NCBI GenBank assembly: GCA_019359635.1 | Contig: JAHHGY010000022.1 | Span: 1-52,741, forward strand | Length of the DNA: 52,741 nucleotides | Source: Chroococcus sp. CMT-3BRIN-NPC107 | GTDB lineage: Bacteria > Cyanobacteriota > Cyanobacteriia > Cyanobacteriales > Chroococcidiopsidaceae | Direction: 5' to 3' | Shown here: positions 8,767 through 18,217 of the stretch, in pieces | How the letters are laid out: the number at the start of each line of letters is the position of its first letter | Position numbering within the stretch: the first letter of the stretch is position 1 | Made by a program: the position numbers and the translations under genes | The notes under the pieces: generated by a model | Database searches by the model: none | Told to the model about the DNA's origin: nothing | The model's input: the letters and a program-made list of their open reading frames with translations, nothing else

Positions 8767-10368
8767 CTACAAAACTGTACGTTTACCATTAGGGCGGATA
8801 GTCATCCAGTTCATTTTAGCCATTGCCAACTGCTCCTCAGAAACTTTAGAGTTGGTGAGATTTGCCCCGCTTAAATTTGCTCCGCGCAAGTTGGCATGAT
8901 TGAGATAAGCATCGCTCAAATCTGCGCCGCGTAAATCTGCGCCTTCTAAGTCCGCGTGGCTCAAATAAGCCCTACTAAGGTTGGCATCTTTCAAAAACGC
9001 TTGATTGAGACTGGCTTGCCCTAAATCGCTATTAAACAAAATTGCTTTGTGTAAATTGGTTTTGTGCAGTTTGCAACCGTGAAAATTTACCTCCGTCAAA
9101 TCTGCCCTTTCCAAGTCGAGCATACTCAAATCTTGCATGGCAAAGTCCCGCCGACCATTGATATAAGAACTTAGCAAAGTATGGCTATCTATCCGGGCAA
9201 CGGGGGGATTTTTGGAAGCAGGAGGAACGCTCAGTTTAGTTTCTTTTGCTTTCCAAGTTTTGGCTTTCATTTCTCGCTCGACATCTATACTTGACTTTGG
9301 ATTAGCCTCTATAGATTTGATCCGTCTTTCACGAATTGATGTTGCCATCTGCACAACTGAAGGATTGTAGCCTTCCCCAGCATTAGTAGGCTTGAAAAAG
9401 CCCGATTTGTCACTACCAGAAATTGGCTTTTTGTGACTTGTCATGCTGTTAGCCAAACTGTCTTCGTAGGGTTCAAGTTGAATAGCGTTCAAAACTTCAA
9501 TAGCAGATTGGTAACGATGGCGAACCGATACTTCTAGCATTTTTTTGAGAACTTGAGCTAAGGCATCGCTAACGCGAACTTTTTTCTCCCATAACATTTC
9601 CCCAGTAGAAGGATGGTAATCAAAATCTTTGGGAGATTTGCCTGTAAGCAAATAAATGCAAGTTACGCCCACTGCATAAACATCGCTAGCATAAACAGGA
9701 CGCAAAGCAATTTGTTCTGGGGGCGCAAAGCCTGCCGTACCGACAGCGTAAGAAGTTACCGTAGTATGCAGCGATTGGCTATTGATGGTGTTATTTACTT
9801 CATTTTTGACGGCGCCAAAGTCAATCATCACAAGTTTGCAGTCTTCTACGCGCCGAATTAAGTTAGCAGGCTTGATGTCTCGATGAATTACTCTTTGATC
9901 GTGAATGTATTGCAGTATCGGTAAAACTTCGCTCAAAAATTGCTTGACTCCAGCTTCACTAAACGCACCATAGCGTTTAACTTCTTGCTGCAAGGTAGCG
10001 CCATTAATGTACTCTTGGACTAAATAAAATTGATTATCTTCTTCAAAATAATCAAGCAATCTTGGGATTTGGGGATGATTGCCAATTCTACCTAAAGTTT
10101 TAGCTTCCCGCTCAAACAAATCCCGTGCCATTTGAAAAACATTTGGATCGTCAACTGATGGGCGCAATTGTTTGATGACGCACACGGGTTCGCCGGGTAA
10201 ACCTTCATCTTGCGCCAAAAAAGTAGCCCCAAAACCTCCATGAGCCAATGCTTGAGATACGCAATAGCGATCGCGCAGCTTAACTATAGCAGAGCCACAA
10301 GAGGCACAGGTTCGTTGATCTGGAGAGTTTTCTGGATGACGACATTTAGGATTTAAACAGTAAGTCAT
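8767..10368 (-). CDS. Serine/threonine protein kinase with Cys motif and pentapeptide repeats (SpkB-like)
   Basis: A cytoplasmic Hanks-type kinase of 533 residues. The N-terminus has four cysteines arranged like a zinc ribbon (C4, C9, C21, C24). The kinase domain follows: glycine loop GGFGATF near 44-50, ATP-binding lysine K66 in VIKQL, catalytic loop HRDIKPANL (D164), DFG at 183-185, and GTAGFAPPEQ activation-segment end. A poorly conserved linker of about 100 residues precedes a C-terminal block of roughly 20 pentapeptide repeats (A[D/N]LxxA pattern, about residues 410-515). This architecture matches SpkB of Synechocystis, implicated there in oxidative-stress signalling. The Cys motif suggests redox control, by inference. 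It is transcribed divergently from pheT. Confidence 0.93.
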   Translation of the reverse strand: MTYCLNPKCRHPENSPDQRTCASCGSAIVKLRDRYCVSQALAHGGFGATFLAQDEGLPGEPVCVIKQLRPSVDDPNVFQMARDLFEREAKTLGRIGNHPQIPRLLDYFEEDNQFYLVQEYINGATLQQEVKRYGAFSEAGVKQFLSEVLPILQYIHDQRVIHRDIKPANLIRRVEDCKLVMIDFGAVKNEVNNTINSQSLHTTVTSYAVGTAGFAPPEQIALRPVYASDVYAVGVTCIYLLTGKSPKDFDYHPSTGEMLWEKKVRVSDALAQVLKKMLEVSVRHRYQSAIEVLNAIQLEPYEDSLANSMTSHKKPISGSDKSGFFKPTNAGEGYNPSVVQMATSIRERRIKSIEANPKSSIDVEREMKAKTWKAKETKLSVPPASKNPPVARIDSHTLLSSYINGRRDFAMQDLSMLDLERADLTEVNFHGCKLHKTNLHKAILFNSDLGQASLNQAFLKDANLSRAYLSHADLEGADLRGADLSDAYLNHANLRGANLSGANLTNSKVSEEQLAMAKMNWMTIRPNGKRTVL

Positions 10369-10646
10369 GAATGGGTCAACTCCTAAAATTAGGGTTTGCT
10401 GGATAGTTGTACCCCACTCTAATTATCCAAACAAATACCCATAAATACAAACTCATTTTTGCTGAAGGTTTTGTAAAGATGGAATAAAGTTACACTAATT
10501 ATTAACTTCGTACTACGAAATCTTACTTAAGCCGAGTATCTCAGTACGTAAAAATAACTTTTTTTCCTGCATTTTTATAGTTCCCAACTATTGGGTTTTT
10601 CTACCAGACCGCAGTAAGATAGTCAGGCTTTCCTTTTACATTTTTC
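10369..10646. promoter_or_regulatory. Divergent kinase/pheT intergenic region, possible pheT promoter
   Basis: AT-rich DNA between divergent genes. On the plus strand TTGGGT and TAAGAT are separated by 18 bases shortly before the pheT ATG (within about 10590-10620), a plausible sigma-70 type promoter. No other element stands out. Confidence 0.3.
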
Positions 10647-13115
10647 ATGCGTATCTCTCTTAACTGGCTGCGGGAACTGGTAAAACCAGCGTTGACACTT
10701 ACTCCAGAGGAGTTAGCCGAACTCCTAACGCTGGCAGGATTTGAGGTGGAAGATATTGAAGAGCGTCAATCTTGGGCATCGGGCGTTGTGGTAGGTAGGG
10801 TGCTAAAATGCAATCCCCACCCAAATGCCGACAAATTAAGCGTTACAAAAGTTGATATAGGTTCGCCATCGGAACCTTTACAAATTGTCTGTGGCGCTGC
10901 CAACATCCGGGCAGATATTTACGTACCTGTAGCGACAGTTGGTACTTATTTACCAAAAATAGACTTAAAAATTCGTCCGGCAAAACTGCGGGGTGTTTCT
11001 TCCGAGGGGATGATCTGCTCTTTGGCAGAAGTTGGTTTAGCTAAAGAATCTGCGGGAATTCACGTATTTGCAGAGGTAGATCGAGAAAACCTAGAATTAC
11101 TAAAGGTAGGTAGTGATGTTCGCCCTTTATTAGGTTTGGATGACGTAATTTTAGACTTGACAGCAACGGCAAATCGTGCCGATGCTCTAAGCATGGTGGG
11201 AGTGGCAAGAGAAGTAGCGGCTCTAACAGGTGGAACGGTAATTTTACCCAAAGTAGTAGAAGTGAAAGCAATTAGCACTGCTAGTCCTTTGAAGTTAAAA
11301 ATATCCGCAACCCAAGCAAACCCAACTTACATAGGGACAGTAATTTCGCAAGTAAAAATTGCGCCTTCACCAAGTTGGTTGCAGCAGCGCTTGCAAGGGG
11401 CAGGAGTAAGACCAATAAACAATGTTGTAGATATTACCAACTACGTTTTGTTGGAATGGGGACAGCCTTTACACGCCTTCGATCGCGATCGCCTGCAATC
11501 GTTAGCGGCAGGAAATACCTTAGTCATGGGCGTACGTTTTGCCGAAACTGGAGAAACTTTGCAGACTCTAGACGGGCAAAATAGAACTCTATCACCCCAA
11601 AACTTGCTCGTTACTGCTAATGACAAGCCTGTAGCTATTGCGGGAGTGATGGGTGGTCAAGAAACTGAAGTTTATGAGGAAACAGAAAACTTAGTTTTAG
11701 AAGCAGCGTTATTTGATAGTGCCGCAATTCGGCGCTCGGCAAGAAGTGTGGGATTGCGGAGCGAAGCCTCAGCGCGTTACGAACGGGGTGTAAATTCAGT
11801 AGAATTAGAGATGGCTTGCGATCGCGCTTTAAACTTGCTACAAGAGATAACTGGGGCGGTTATCGAGCAGCAGGCGATCGCCGATACGCGCCCAAACAAA
11901 TCAACTTTTTCGCGCTCTATTGAACTGCGTTTAGACCGCGTAAATCAGTTGCTAGGACCGATAGATTTGGGCGAAACCACTGGGGAACTGCAAGCAGAAC
12001 AAATGCAGCAAATATTGACTGCCTTGGGCTGTGAAGTTAAACCCCACTCAAACGACGGGCGAATTTGGAGTGTAAAAGTTCCTCCTTACCGCCATCGAGA
12101 TTTGGAGCGAGAAATTGATTTAATCGAAGAAATTGGTCGCGTTTACGGCTACGATCGCTTTTGCGACACGCTCCCCGAAAAAACCGAACCTGGTTATCTT
12201 GGTTTAGATGGGCAGCTAAGGCGAGAAATTCGCGCGGCTTTTCGAGCTACAGGACTTACAGAATTAATCCATTACTCTTTAGTTAAACCAGGACAAGATC
12301 GGCAAGTAGTGCTTGCTAATCCTCTATTTGCCGAATATTCAGCCCTGCGTACAGACTTGCTATCTGGATTAATTTCAGCTTTTGAGTACAATCAATCTCA
12401 AGGTAACGCACCTCTAAATGGTTTTGAGATTGGACGAATTTTTTGGCAAGATGAGGAGGGTCTTGCAGAAACAGAGCAATTAGCGGGAATTTTGGGTGGC
12501 GATCCCAGCCTTGGTAAGTGGACTCGCGGTGGAAAAAGTCGCCCGATGGAATGGTTTGAAGCTAAAGGCGTTCTTGAAAGTGTATTTCAGCGTTTGGGTT
12601 TAATTGTTGAATATCAACCCAGTCACCAAGATCCGCGCCTTCATCCAGGGCGTACAGCGTCTTTGTGGTTGCAGGGAAACCGCTTAGGAAGTTTTGGTCA
12701 GTTGCATCCTCAGTTACGCAAAGAAAAAGATTTGCCCGATGCGGTGTATGCTTTTGAACTCTATTTAGATGTTCTTCTAGATGGGTTAGAAAACGGAGAA
12801 CTTGTTAAGCATCAGTTTCAAAATTATTCTACCTACCCAGCAACGGATCGAGACATTGCCTTTTTTGCTGCTACAGAGATTTCGGTAGGAGAATTGCTCA
12901 GAACGATTTCTTTAGCTGGAGGGGAAATTTTAGAATCGGTACAGTTATTTGATGAATACCAGGGCGAAAATGTCCCCCAAGGGCAAAGAAGCTTGGCATT
13001 TCGGCTAATTTATCGCGCCAGAAGTCGCACTTTAACCGAGGGCGAAGTTGAACCCGTCCATCAAAAAGTGCGAGAATCTCTAGTTGAAAAATTCAGTGTC
13101 AATTTAAGAAGCTAA
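10647..13115 (+). CDS. pheT: Phenylalanine-tRNA ligase beta subunit
   Basis: The beta chain of the (alpha-beta)2 phenylalanyl-tRNA synthetase, which charges tRNA-Phe and edits mischarged Tyr-tRNA. At 822 residues it is normal for bacteria. Domains in order: N-terminal [12 protein letters not shown], an EMAP/tRNA-binding OB fold ([19 protein letters not shown], about 45-155), a B3/B4 editing region, a B5 domain, a catalytic-like core ([23 protein letters not shown]), and the C-terminal FDX-ACB anticodon-binding domain starting near [12 protein letters not shown]. pheS is not adjacent, as is usual in cyanobacteria where the subunit genes are unlinked. The gene for the cognate tRNA-Phe lies further on in this window. 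A YciI-family gene follows 20 bases after the stop and is probably co-transcribed. Confidence 0.97.
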   Translation: MRISLNWLRELVKPALTLTPEELAELLTLAGFEVEDIEERQSWASGVVVGRVLKCNPHPNADKLSVTKVDIGSPSEPLQIVCGAANIRADIYVPVATVGTYLPKIDLKIRPAKLRGVSSEGMICSLAEVGLAKESAGIHVFAEVDRENLELLKVGSDVRPLLGLDDVILDLTATANRADALSMVGVAREVAALTGGTVILPKVVEVKAISTASPLKLKISATQANPTYIGTVISQVKIAPSPSWLQQRLQGAGVRPINNVVDITNYVLLEWGQPLHAFDRDRLQSLAAGNTLVMGVRFAETGETLQTLDGQNRTLSPQNLLVTANDKPVAIAGVMGGQETEVYEETENLVLEAALFDSAAIRRSARSVGLRSEASARYERGVNSVELEMACDRALNLLQEITGAVIEQQAIADTRPNKSTFSRSIELRLDRVNQLLGPIDLGETTGELQAEQMQQILTALGCEVKPHSNDGRIWSVKVPPYRHRDLEREIDLIEEIGRVYGYDRFCDTLPEKTEPGYLGLDGQLRREIRAAFRATGLTELIHYSLVKPGQDRQVVLANPLFAEYSALRTDLLSGLISAFEYNQSQGNAPLNGFEIGRIFWQDEEGLAETEQLAGILGGDPSLGKWTRGGKSRPMEWFEAKGVLESVFQRLGLIVEYQPSHQDPRLHPGRTASLWLQGNRLGSFGQLHPQLRKEKDLPDAVYAFELYLDVLLDGLENGELVKHQFQNYSTYPATDRDIAFFAATEISVGELLRTISLAGGEILESVQLFDEYQGENVPQGQRSLAFRLIYRARSRTLTEGEVEPVHQKVRESLVEKFSVNLRS

Positions 13116-13135
13116 CAAGTATAGTTGTAACTCTA

Positions 13136-13405
13136 ATGCCTAAATATATTCTGTGGGGAACTTATTGCCAGGACGTGCTAGAAAAGCGCGACCCCTATCG
13201 TAAAGCTCATCTAGATGGACTAGCAGAGCAAAAACAAGCGGGTGTTTTGATTACTATTGGCCCTACTAAGGATGTTTCTAAAGTCTTTGCAATTTATGAG
13301 GCTGAGAATGAAGCAACGGTACGCCAGTTAGTAGAAGCCGATCCTTACTGGCAAAATGGAATTTGGACTGAGTACGAAATTAAAGAGTGGATTCAGGCTT
13401 TTTAA
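13136..13405 (+). CDS. YciI family protein
   Basis: An 89-residue ferredoxin-like alpha/beta-barrel protein of the YciI family (known structures have a conserved His/Asp pair). Visible landmarks are the start MPKYILWGTYCQDV, the RKAHLDGLAEQKQAG segment with the conserved His, GPTKDVSKVFAIYE, and ADPYWQNGIW near the end. The catalytic role of this family is largely unknown. It sits 20 bases after pheT and ahead of a strong terminator, so it is probably the last gene of a pheT transcript. Confidence 0.88.
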   Translation: MPKYILWGTYCQDVLEKRDPYRKAHLDGLAEQKQAGVLITIGPTKDVSKVFAIYEAENEATVRQLVEADPYWQNGIWTEYEIKEWIQAF

Positions 13406-13411
13406 GGCTTT

Positions 13412-13453
13412 AAAGAGCGATCGCTTAGTAGGCTTAACAAGCGATCGCTCTTT
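13412..13453 (+). terminator. Intrinsic terminator built from two HIP1 sites
   Basis: A perfect 15-bp stem: AAAGAGCGATCGCTT at 13412-13426 and its complement at 13439-13453, with a 12-nt loop, ending in a run of T (13451-13455). Both arms contain the palindromic GCGATCGC octamer extended by matching flanks, so the pairing is not due to the octamer alone. It lies just after the YciI gene stop. Confidence 0.85.
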
Positions 13454-13529
13454 TTAAAACACCATAATCGATCCCTGTTTTTGTTAAGAAAAATTAATTT
13501 TTTGTGTTGTTAAATTACTTGTAATTAAC

Positions 13530-13559
13530 TTGATTTTTTGATAAAATATATTTTATAAT
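13530..13559 (+). promoter_or_regulatory. Promoter-like sequence with no gene downstream
   Basis: TTGATT at 13530-13535 and TATAAT at 13554-13559 are separated by 18 bases, a good sigma-70 match on the plus strand. It points into 115 bp of non-coding DNA and then the antisense strand of cobK. The region is very AT-rich, so a chance match is possible. Confidence 0.3.
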
Positions 13560-13675
13560 AGAAAGCTAAACTCAAATTTAAAAAGTTTTGATATCTTCAG
13601 TATTCAATTATACCTTAAAAAAGGTCAAGAAAAAGACAAAGATCGTTAAATTAAAAAGGTTTTTTATACATAAAC

Positions 13676-14449
13676 TTAACAATTAAAATCAATAAATTCT
13701 AAGGCAGTTGCCAAGTCGCTAGTTTGCTGAGGATAGACTACAGTGGGTCTATTTATCAAAATTAAGGGAATATTTAATTGTTGTGCCACTAGCCGCTTAA
13801 CATCCTCGCCACCCGCTGTACCAGATGCTTTAGAAACCACTAAAGAAATTTGCCATTGCTGCCAAAGACTGCGTTCTAATGCAACAGAAATAGGCGGACG
13901 CAAACAGATTAAGCGATCGCTTGTAAAGCCAGAATTTAGAGCAGTTTCAAGAGAATTTATACTAGGCAAAATCCGCGCAAACAAAGTAGCTTTTTCTTGC
14001 CAAGATTGAAATAGTGGGAGAACGCGATAGCCAACAGTTAGCAGTACCCGATGAGAGTGCAAATAATCTCCGAATAGCAAAGTCTCAAAACTATCTAAGT
14101 TGATAGCAGAAGAATCATTGATTACTGGTCGTTCGTAGCGCAGATAAGGAATTTGCAGCTTTTGAGTAGCAGAAATTACACTTTGAGAAATTTCTACAGC
14201 GTAAGGATGAGAGGCATCTAAAACCGCCATAATTTTTTGCTGGCAAAGAAAGTCCTCTAACTCTTGTGAATTTATTCGTCCCACCCAGACTTGGATGTTG
14301 GGAGTTTGCGGATAAAGACCTCGCGCTGAAGCCGTAGTAACTGAGACTAGACAAGAAACATTACAAGATATGGTGGCAGCTATAGCGGCACTTTCAGTAG
14401 TACCGCCAATCAGCCACAGACGACGGGCAAAATCTGCGGAATTTGGCAA
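13676..14449 (-). CDS. cobK: Precorrin-6A reductase (CobK/CbiJ)
   Basis: An NADPH-dependent reductase of the corrin ring in cobalamin (B12) biosynthesis, 257 residues, cytoplasmic. The N-terminus RLWLIGGTTESAAIA is the family's nucleotide-binding start. The motif LDASHPYAVEISQSV with the conserved D-A-S-H-P-Y-A and the C-terminal ASGTAGGEDVKRLVAQQLNIPLILINRP match CobK/CbiJ. Whether it acts in the cobalt-early (CbiJ) or late (CobK) route cannot be read from sequence; the anaerobic route is usual in cyanobacteria. It starts three bases after the stop of a small membrane-protein gene and is probably translated with it. No other cob genes are in the window. Confidence 0.9.
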   Translation of the reverse strand: MPNSADFARRLWLIGGTTESAAIAATISCNVSCLVSVTTASARGLYPQTPNIQVWVGRINSQELEDFLCQQKIMAVLDASHPYAVEISQSVISATQKLQIPYLRYERPVINDSSAINLDSFETLLFGDYLHSHRVLLTVGYRVLPLFQSWQEKATLFARILPSINSLETALNSGFTSDRLICLRPPISVALERSLWQQWQISLVVSKASGTAGGEDVKRLVAQQLNIPLILINRPTVVYPQQTSDLATALEFIDFNC

Positions 14450-14452
14450 TGT

Positions 14453-14653
14453 TTAGCCTTTAAGCGCCCTTCTAAAGTTTTGCCGATAAGATTTGCTGGA
14501 GGCTAACAGAAAAGGCCATAGTAAAGATAAACGCAACTTGTTGGTGAAAGCACCATTGAAACTTGTACACCTAAACCCATTCCAAAACTTCCACACGCCG
14601 CCACCGTAAACGGCCAACAAGACAACAGTAATAAAACTACCCATTTTATTCAA
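14453..14653 (-). CDS. Small conserved membrane protein
   Basis: A 66-residue protein. One N-terminal hydrophobic segment (GSFITVVLLAVYGGGVWKFW) is followed by a basic region, then LRLSLLWPFLLASSKSYRQNFRRALKG, which resembles a short protein widespread in cyanobacteria, although I know no function for it. It is the first gene of a two-gene unit with cobK, three bases apart. Confidence 0.65.
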   Translation of the reverse strand: MNKMGSFITVVLLAVYGGGVWKFWNGFRCTSFNGAFTNKLRLSLLWPFLLASSKSYRQNFRRALKG

Positions 14654-14955
14654 CCTCTTGAGTGAACGACAAAATAGAAATTGAATCTGCCGACTAGATA
14701 ATTATACATTTTGGGGATGGGACTACTTCCTAGTAGGTTATCGGCGATCGCTCATTCATGCCAAGTACAAGCGATCACGACCTCTATTACCAGTGTAAAT
14801 GAGCGCTGTAAAATTGATTTTAGTTTCCTTCCCTGGATGTATCTTGTGGGAGTATCTTAAAAGCAAAGAAAAATAAGAAAATAGATAAAGATTATTAAAG
14901 TGCAATCTAAAGCTTTAGAGCTAGTAATGAATTGCCAACACTTCAAGGAGAAATT
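14654..14955. other. Divergent intergenic region without recognisable features
   Basis: About 300 bp between the divergent cobK unit and the nucleotidyltransferase gene. It holds one HIP1 octamer and a weak 5-bp hairpin (CTACT/AGTAG). Promoters for both sides must lie here, but I see no strong match. Confidence 0.4.
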
Positions 14956-17502
14956 ATGCGTGCAGTATTGATGGCTGGAGGATCGGGGACGCGGTTAAGA
15001 CCGTTGACTTGTGATTGTCCTAAACCGATGGTGCCAATTTTAAATCGCCCAATTGCCGAACATATTATTAATCTCCTCAAACGACATCAAATAAATGAAG
15101 TAATTGCTACACTGTATTATTTGCCAGATGTATTTCGCGATTACTTTGGCGACGGTAGCGATTTTGGCGTGCAGATGACCTATGCGGTGGAAGAAGATCA
15201 ACCCCTAGGCACTGCGGGTTGCGTGAAAAATATTGCCGACTTTTTAGATCGAACGTTTTTAGTAATTAGCGGCGATAGCATTACTGATTTTGACCTTACC
15301 GCCGCGATTGAATTTCATAAACGCAAACAATCAAAGGCGACTTTAATTTTAACTCGCGTACCCAATCCGATTGAGTTTGGGGTCGTAATTACCGATGAAG
15401 ACTATCGGATTCGCCGCTTTTTAGAAAAACCCTCTACTAGTGAAATTTTTTCGGACACGGTAAATACTGGCACTTACATATTAGAACCCTCAGTGCTGGA
15501 ATACTTACCAGCAAACCAAGAGTGTGACTTTTCTAAAGATTTGTTTCCCTTGCTTTTAGAAAAAGATGAGCCAATGTATGGATACATTGCTCAAGGCTAT
15601 TGGTGCGATGTCGGTCACTTAGAGGCTTATAGAGAAAGTCAGTACGATGGCTTACAACGAAAAGTAAAGCTGGATTATGCCTATAAAGAGCAATCTCCCA
15701 ATCTTTGGGTCGGGCAAAATACTTTTATCGATCCCAGCGCCAAAATTTCTACCCCCTGCTTAATTGGCGACAATTGTCGAATTGGAGCTAGAGTTCAAAT
15801 TGAAGCGGGAACTGTAATTGGCGACAACGTGACTATTAGTGCTGATGCGAATATCAAGCGCCCAATTATTTGGAATGGAGCGATTATTGGTGAAGAAGCT
15901 AATTTAAGAGCTTGTGTCATCTCTCGCGGGACGCGGGTAGACCGCCGCGCTCAGGTGCTAGAGGGCGCTGTAGTAGGTTCTTTATCTACCGTTGGCGAAG
16001 AAGCTTTAATTAGCCCTGGGGTAAGGGTTTGGCCAAGTAAACAGATAGAATCGGGAGCGACTTTAAATATCAATTTAATTTGGGGTCACACCGCCCAGCG
16101 CAATTTATTCGGTCAGCGCGGGGTACAGGGACTAGCCAATATTGATATTACGCCAGAATTTGCCGTCAAATTAGGTGCGGCTTACGGTTCGACCTTAAAG
16201 CCAGGTAGCCAAGTTACCGTATCAAGAGACCAGCGTACTATGTCGCGGATGGTAACGCGCAGCTTAATTGCAGGATTAATGTCTGTGGGTGTAAATATTC
16301 AAAACTTAGATGCTACAGCTTTACCAATGGCGCGGACAGTTGTTTCTACGCTCTCAGTAGCTGGTGGTATTCACGTGCGATTGCATCCCGATCGCCCTGA
16401 TTCGATTTTAATTGAATTTATTGATCGCAATGGCATTAATATTTCCAAGTCCAAGGAAAAGAAAATTGAAGGCTCTTACTTCAAAGAAGACTTGCGGCGG
16501 GTACAAATTCATGAAATTGGCAATGTAACTTATCCAATTCAAATGATCGATACTTACTGCACGGCTTTTGAGAAGAATTTGAATATAGAGGCTATTCGTC
16601 ACAGTAATTCAAAGGTAATTATTGATTATAGTTACTCTGTTTCTGGGGCAATATTACCTCAGCTTTTAGCTAAGTTTGGCTGCGATGCTGTAGTGCTAAA
16701 TGCTAGTCTCAAACCCTCGGCGGTTTCTCCAGTAGAAAGAGAACAATTGCTTACCCAATTAGGTCAGGTGGTAGAGGTTCTAAAAGCTAGTTTTGGGGTG
16801 CAGGTATCGGCAAATGGAGAGCAGCTAATTTTAGTTGACGAGTCGGGGATGCCGATTAGGGGCCAATTGCTGACGGCGCTAATGGTAAATACAATTTTGA
16901 CGGCTCACCCCAGAGGGACGGTAGTAGTACCAATTCATGCTTCTAGTGCGGTAGAACAAATTGCTCGTCGCCATGATGGTAAAGTAATTCGTACCAAAGC
17001 CAACCCCACCGCCTTGATGGAAGAATGCCAAAACGATCCCAATGTAGTTATGGGAGGAAGCGGCGATATTGGTTTTATTTTTCCGCAACTGCATCCAGGT
17101 TTCGATGCCATGTTCTCTATTGCCAAACTAATCGAGATGCTAACTATCCAAGAGCGGAGTCTTGCTTCGGTGCGGACAGAATTACCGCGCGTTTATCACA
17201 AAACCTATACCGTGCGTTGTCCTTGGACTGTAAAGGGAGCGCTGATGCGTCATTTGGTAGAAACTCACCCCGCTCAAGAACTAGAGCTAGTTGACGGAGT
17301 TAAAATTGTTAGCCCTCAAAGCGATAATTGGGTATTAATTTTGCCTGATGCCAGCGAACCCCTGGTACATTTGTACGCTAACAGTAATGATAAAGATTGG
17401 GTAGACAGCAGTTTAAGAGATTACCGCGCTCGCGTTCAAACCTTTGTCGAGCAAGAGCAAGAAGTCAGTACAGAGATTAATCAAGAAACTGTAGTGGGAT
17501 AA
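14956..17502 (+). CDS. Nucleotidyltransferase-hexapeptide-phosphomannomutase-like fusion protein
   Basis: An 848-residue, three-part protein. Residues about 1-235 are a sugar-nucleotide transferase with signature [24 protein letters not shown], substrate loops [10 protein letters not shown] and CDVGHLEAY. Residues about 250-365 are left-handed beta-helix hexapeptide repeats ([20 protein letters not shown]). The rest resembles phosphomannomutase/phosphoglucomutase, but the expected phosphoserine loop (TASHNP type) is not visible; the matching stretch reads [16 protein letters not shown]. Family knowledge suggests mannose-1-phosphate guanylyltransferase or glucose-1-phosphate thymidylyl/uridylyltransferase activity for cell-surface polysaccharide. 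The mutase domain may be regulatory. I chose ATG 14956 because AAGGAG lies 6 bases upstream and MRAVLMAGG is the family start. Confidence 0.88.
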   Translation: MRAVLMAGGSGTRLRPLTCDCPKPMVPILNRPIAEHIINLLKRHQINEVIATLYYLPDVFRDYFGDGSDFGVQMTYAVEEDQPLGTAGCVKNIADFLDRTFLVISGDSITDFDLTAAIEFHKRKQSKATLILTRVPNPIEFGVVITDEDYRIRRFLEKPSTSEIFSDTVNTGTYILEPSVLEYLPANQECDFSKDLFPLLLEKDEPMYGYIAQGYWCDVGHLEAYRESQYDGLQRKVKLDYAYKEQSPNLWVGQNTFIDPSAKISTPCLIGDNCRIGARVQIEAGTVIGDNVTISADANIKRPIIWNGAIIGEEANLRACVISRGTRVDRRAQVLEGAVVGSLSTVGEEALISPGVRVWPSKQIESGATLNINLIWGHTAQRNLFGQRGVQGLANIDITPEFAVKLGAAYGSTLKPGSQVTVSRDQRTMSRMVTRSLIAGLMSVGVNIQNLDATALPMARTVVSTLSVAGGIHVRLHPDRPDSILIEFIDRNGINISKSKEKKIEGSYFKEDLRRVQIHEIGNVTYPIQMIDTYCTAFEKNLNIEAIRHSNSKVIIDYSYSVSGAILPQLLAKFGCDAVVLNASLKPSAVSPVEREQLLTQLGQVVEVLKASFGVQVSANGEQLILVDESGMPIRGQLLTALMVNTILTAHPRGTVVVPIHASSAVEQIARRHDGKVIRTKANPTALMEECQNDPNVVMGGSGDIGFIFPQLHPGFDAMFSIAKLIEMLTIQERSLASVRTELPRVYHKTYTVRCPWTVKGALMRHLVETHPAQELELVDGVKIVSPQSDNWVLILPDASEPLVHLYANSNDKDWVDSSLRDYRARVQTFVEQEQEVSTEINQETVVG

Positions 17503-17575
17503 GCAACACCAGGGAGAGAAAATCTCTCCTTTTGTTTACTCAAACTTACTAAAAATTAGTTAGGCAGCAAATTTT

Positions 17576-18088
17576 ATGAATAGTTGCATTTTGATGGCAC
17601 AAATCGTTCAAGAACCGCAGTTGCGCTTTACCGCCGACCAAATGGCGATTTGTGAGATGTTGGTAGAATTTTCCGAGCGCGGCGCTCAAGCTCCATCCCA
17701 GCTAAAAGTTGTGGGTTGGGGGAATTTGGCACAAGAGATTCAAAAATCTTACCATCAAGGCGATCGCGTAATTATTGAAGGACGTTTAACTATGAACAGC
17801 GTTCAGTTAGATGGTTACAAAGAAAAAAAAGCAGAATTAACCGTACAAAAAATTTATCCTTTAGGTGCTGGGGGTAATCTAGAAGTAAGTAGTAGTAGCG
17901 ATTCATCACAAAATGCCGTCGATGATGATGAAATGCGATCGCCAGCAACGGTAAGTTCTAGCTATAATCCGACTCCTGCACAAAATACCTACGACCAAGA
18001 GAGCGATCGCAGTCGTAAATTTACCATGCCCGAACCTCCAACGCCCCAACCAGACTATAGTGCAGACAACGACGATATTCCGTTTTAA
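17576..18088 (+). CDS. Single-stranded DNA-binding-like protein (Ycf41 type)
   Basis: A 170-residue OB-fold protein. It starts MNSCILMAQIVQEPQLRFT, keeps an SSB-like core (EMLVEFSERG, LKVVGWGNLAQEI, GDRVIIEGRLTMNS), then has a disordered Ser/Asp/Pro-rich linker and ends DYSADNDDIPF. The acidic DDIPF tip is how bacterial SSB recruits partner proteins. The N-terminal pattern is closer to the Ycf41/thylakoid-associated SSB-like branch of cyanobacteria than to the main Ssb, but I cannot separate these with certainty. It lies 73 bases after the nucleotidyltransferase gene and ahead of a stem-loop. Confidence 0.85.
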   Translation: MNSCILMAQIVQEPQLRFTADQMAICEMLVEFSERGAQAPSQLKVVGWGNLAQEIQKSYHQGDRVIIEGRLTMNSVQLDGYKEKKAELTVQKIYPLGAGGNLEVSSSSDSSQNAVDDDEMRSPATVSSSYNPTPAQNTYDQESDRSRKFTMPEPPTPQPDYSADNDDIPF

Positions 18089-18091
18089 AAC

Positions 18092-18122
18092 GTTTGTCAG
18101 CTACCTTCTGTAGCTGACAAAC
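18092..18122. terminator. 13-bp stem-loop after the SSB-like gene
   Basis: GTTTGTCAGCTAC at 18092-18104 pairs exactly with 18110-18122 around a 5-nt loop (CTTCT), three bases after the stop codon. There is no plus-strand T-run after it, so it may be an RNA-stabilising 3' structure and not a strong terminator. Confidence 0.6.
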
Positions 18123-18217
18123 AAACTAAAAACCTAAATATTAGTCAAAGTCACAGAAAGCAACCAACAGCACTGTTAAAATCCTGTTAATTTTCAGTGG
18201 TAAGCCCGATAATTCCT

